A stretch of 34,439 nt of DNA from Candidatus Omnitrophica bacterium 4484_213 (GTDB lineage Bacteria; Omnitrophota; 4484-213): contig MZGK01000015.1 in NCBI GenBank assembly GCA_002085025.1, positions 1-34,439 on the forward strand. Direction: 5' to 3'. Shown in pieces: positions 33,782-34,439 of the stretch. The first letter of the stretch is position 1, and every line of letters starts with the position of its first letter. The notes below the pieces were generated by a model. It saw only the letters and a list, made by a program, of their open reading frames with translations, had not been told where the DNA came from and did no database searches. A program made the position numbers and the translations under genes.

Positions 33782-34028
33782 GTTTTGCATTTCTCGCTCT
33801 CGTGGGTTTTTCTTAACGCTAAAATCTGCGTTTCGGCAGGCAAAAATCAAACTCGCCCGCCTCTGCCCCTCAACATTTCGGGACATCGGCGGTCTCTCCT
33901 GCCTCAACCCCGTTAGAAATATCTGTTTTTTATGTTTCAGTGTTAGAAGTTTGGCAAAATTGCTGACATTGGGAATTTCTAACGGGGTCAACTCGATTTT
34001 AGCTAAAAAAACCAATGTTCGCTCAAAA
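33782..34028. mobile_element. Fold-back element, copy C, with intact nested MITE
   Basis: GTTTTGCATTTCTCGCTCTCGTGGGTTTTTCTTAACGCTAAAATC ... GATTTTAGCTAAAAAAACCAATGTTCGCTCAAAAC (imperfect inverted ends). Confidence 0.87.
33909..33987. mobile_element. Nested 79-bp CCCGTTAG-type MITE with TSD TCAAC
   Basis: TCAAC(33904-33908)-CCCGTTAGAAAT...ATTTCTAACGGGG-TCAAC(33988-33992); empty site gccTCAACttgatttt in copy A (10672-10676). Confidence 0.88.
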
Positions 34029-34194
34029 CATAATCTTTTGCATCATAATCGCTTTTTTTATGTTTATTTTTTATAAAGTAATTCATCCGGTGAATATAAT
34101 GATGGTGAGGGAGTATAAGGATTATATGTTAAATACTGATGATGAGAAGGATGTTCAGAATAAAGTTGAAGGGCGGATTGAGGTAACCCAATAG
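34015..34194 (+). CDS. Small membrane protein beginning MFAQN from repeat copy C
   Basis: MFAQNIIFCIIIAFFMFIFYKVIHPVNIMMVREYKDYMLNTDDEKDVQNKVEGRIEVTQ*, 59 aa with one TM segment. Confidence 0.5.
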   Translation: MFAQNIIFCIIIAFFMFIFYKVIHPVNIMMVREYKDYMLNTDDEKDVQNKVEGRIEVTQ

Positions 34195-34204
34195 GATTTA
34201 AAAA

Positions 34205-34232
34205 GTAGAGAGTAGAAAGTAGCGAGTAGAGA
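34205..34232. repeat. Heptanucleotide array (AGTAGAG)x4
   Basis: agtagag agtagaa agtagcg agtagag. Confidence 0.85.
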
Positions 34233-34338
34233 GAAAAAATGGGGGAAAAATGGAAGTAAAAGAATTGATCGCCAAAGAAATAGAAAATGTTCCTGAGTTC
34301 TATCTTATAGGTGCTGGATTTATCTAATTTTTAACTGT

Positions 34339-34439
34339 CGAATAGCACCGCATATATGACCGTTTTTTGGTTCTTTGTCATATGACTCTTAAGTGTCAAT
34401 TTGTAGCAGCGGATGTATGACCATAGGTTATAATCTCCT
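34339..34439. mobile_element. Possible insertion-sequence terminus at the right edge
   Basis: Two imperfect direct repeats tagcaccgcatatatgaccgt and tagcagcggatgtatgaccat inside non-coding DNA; truncated by window end. Confidence 0.3.

Overview
AT-rich bacterial window, apparently one contig of an uncultivated anaerobe-like genome. Nearly all genes are on the + strand. The style of gene content and repeats suggests candidate-phylum DNA such as Omnitrophota, but that is only an inference. Most genes are ordinary housekeeping: polA, mtnA plus a class II aldolase, an otsA-otsB fusion, treT-like, korABC-like, gltX, rsmE, mtaB, a lipid glycosyltransferase/acyltransferase cluster, pcm, an aminotransferase, DUF72, CPBP and M50 proteases, thiL-tsaE-tsaB-alr, ilvB/ilvN and an EF-G paralogue. 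The unusual signal is the density and variety of small palindromic or periodic repeats, several sitting inside conserved genes. (1) A MITE-like family with arms CCCGTTAG...CTAACGGG and 5-bp target-site duplications is inserted in frame in gltX (117 bp) and thiL (84 bp), with a probable decayed copy in polA (54 bp). An intergenic copy is nested in a larger element and has a matching empty site elsewhere in the window. (2) A larger ~220-275 bp fold-back element is present three times and supplies a stop codon to korA and start codons (MFAQN) to downstream ORFs. (3) A closing-stem-plus-two-hairpins family (CTGTTAAAT...ATTTAACAG) has variable but still paired inner stems, with two of three copies in CDS. 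(4) Heptanucleotide arrays with unrelated unit sequences occur in three CDSs and several spacers. (5) Several intergenic fold-back families have arms built of 7-9 bp repeats (GATTACA-, AATAACC- and TACGAAT-type). (6) An identical 23-nt perfect palindrome occurs inside mtaB and tsaB. (7) There is an integron-cassette-like tract of degenerate genes with GTTATACGC/GCGCATAAC core sites. Several genes carry frameshifts or stops that could be real decay or assembly error. Both window edges may be insertion-sequence ends. No rRNA, tRNA or CRISPR array was recognised.
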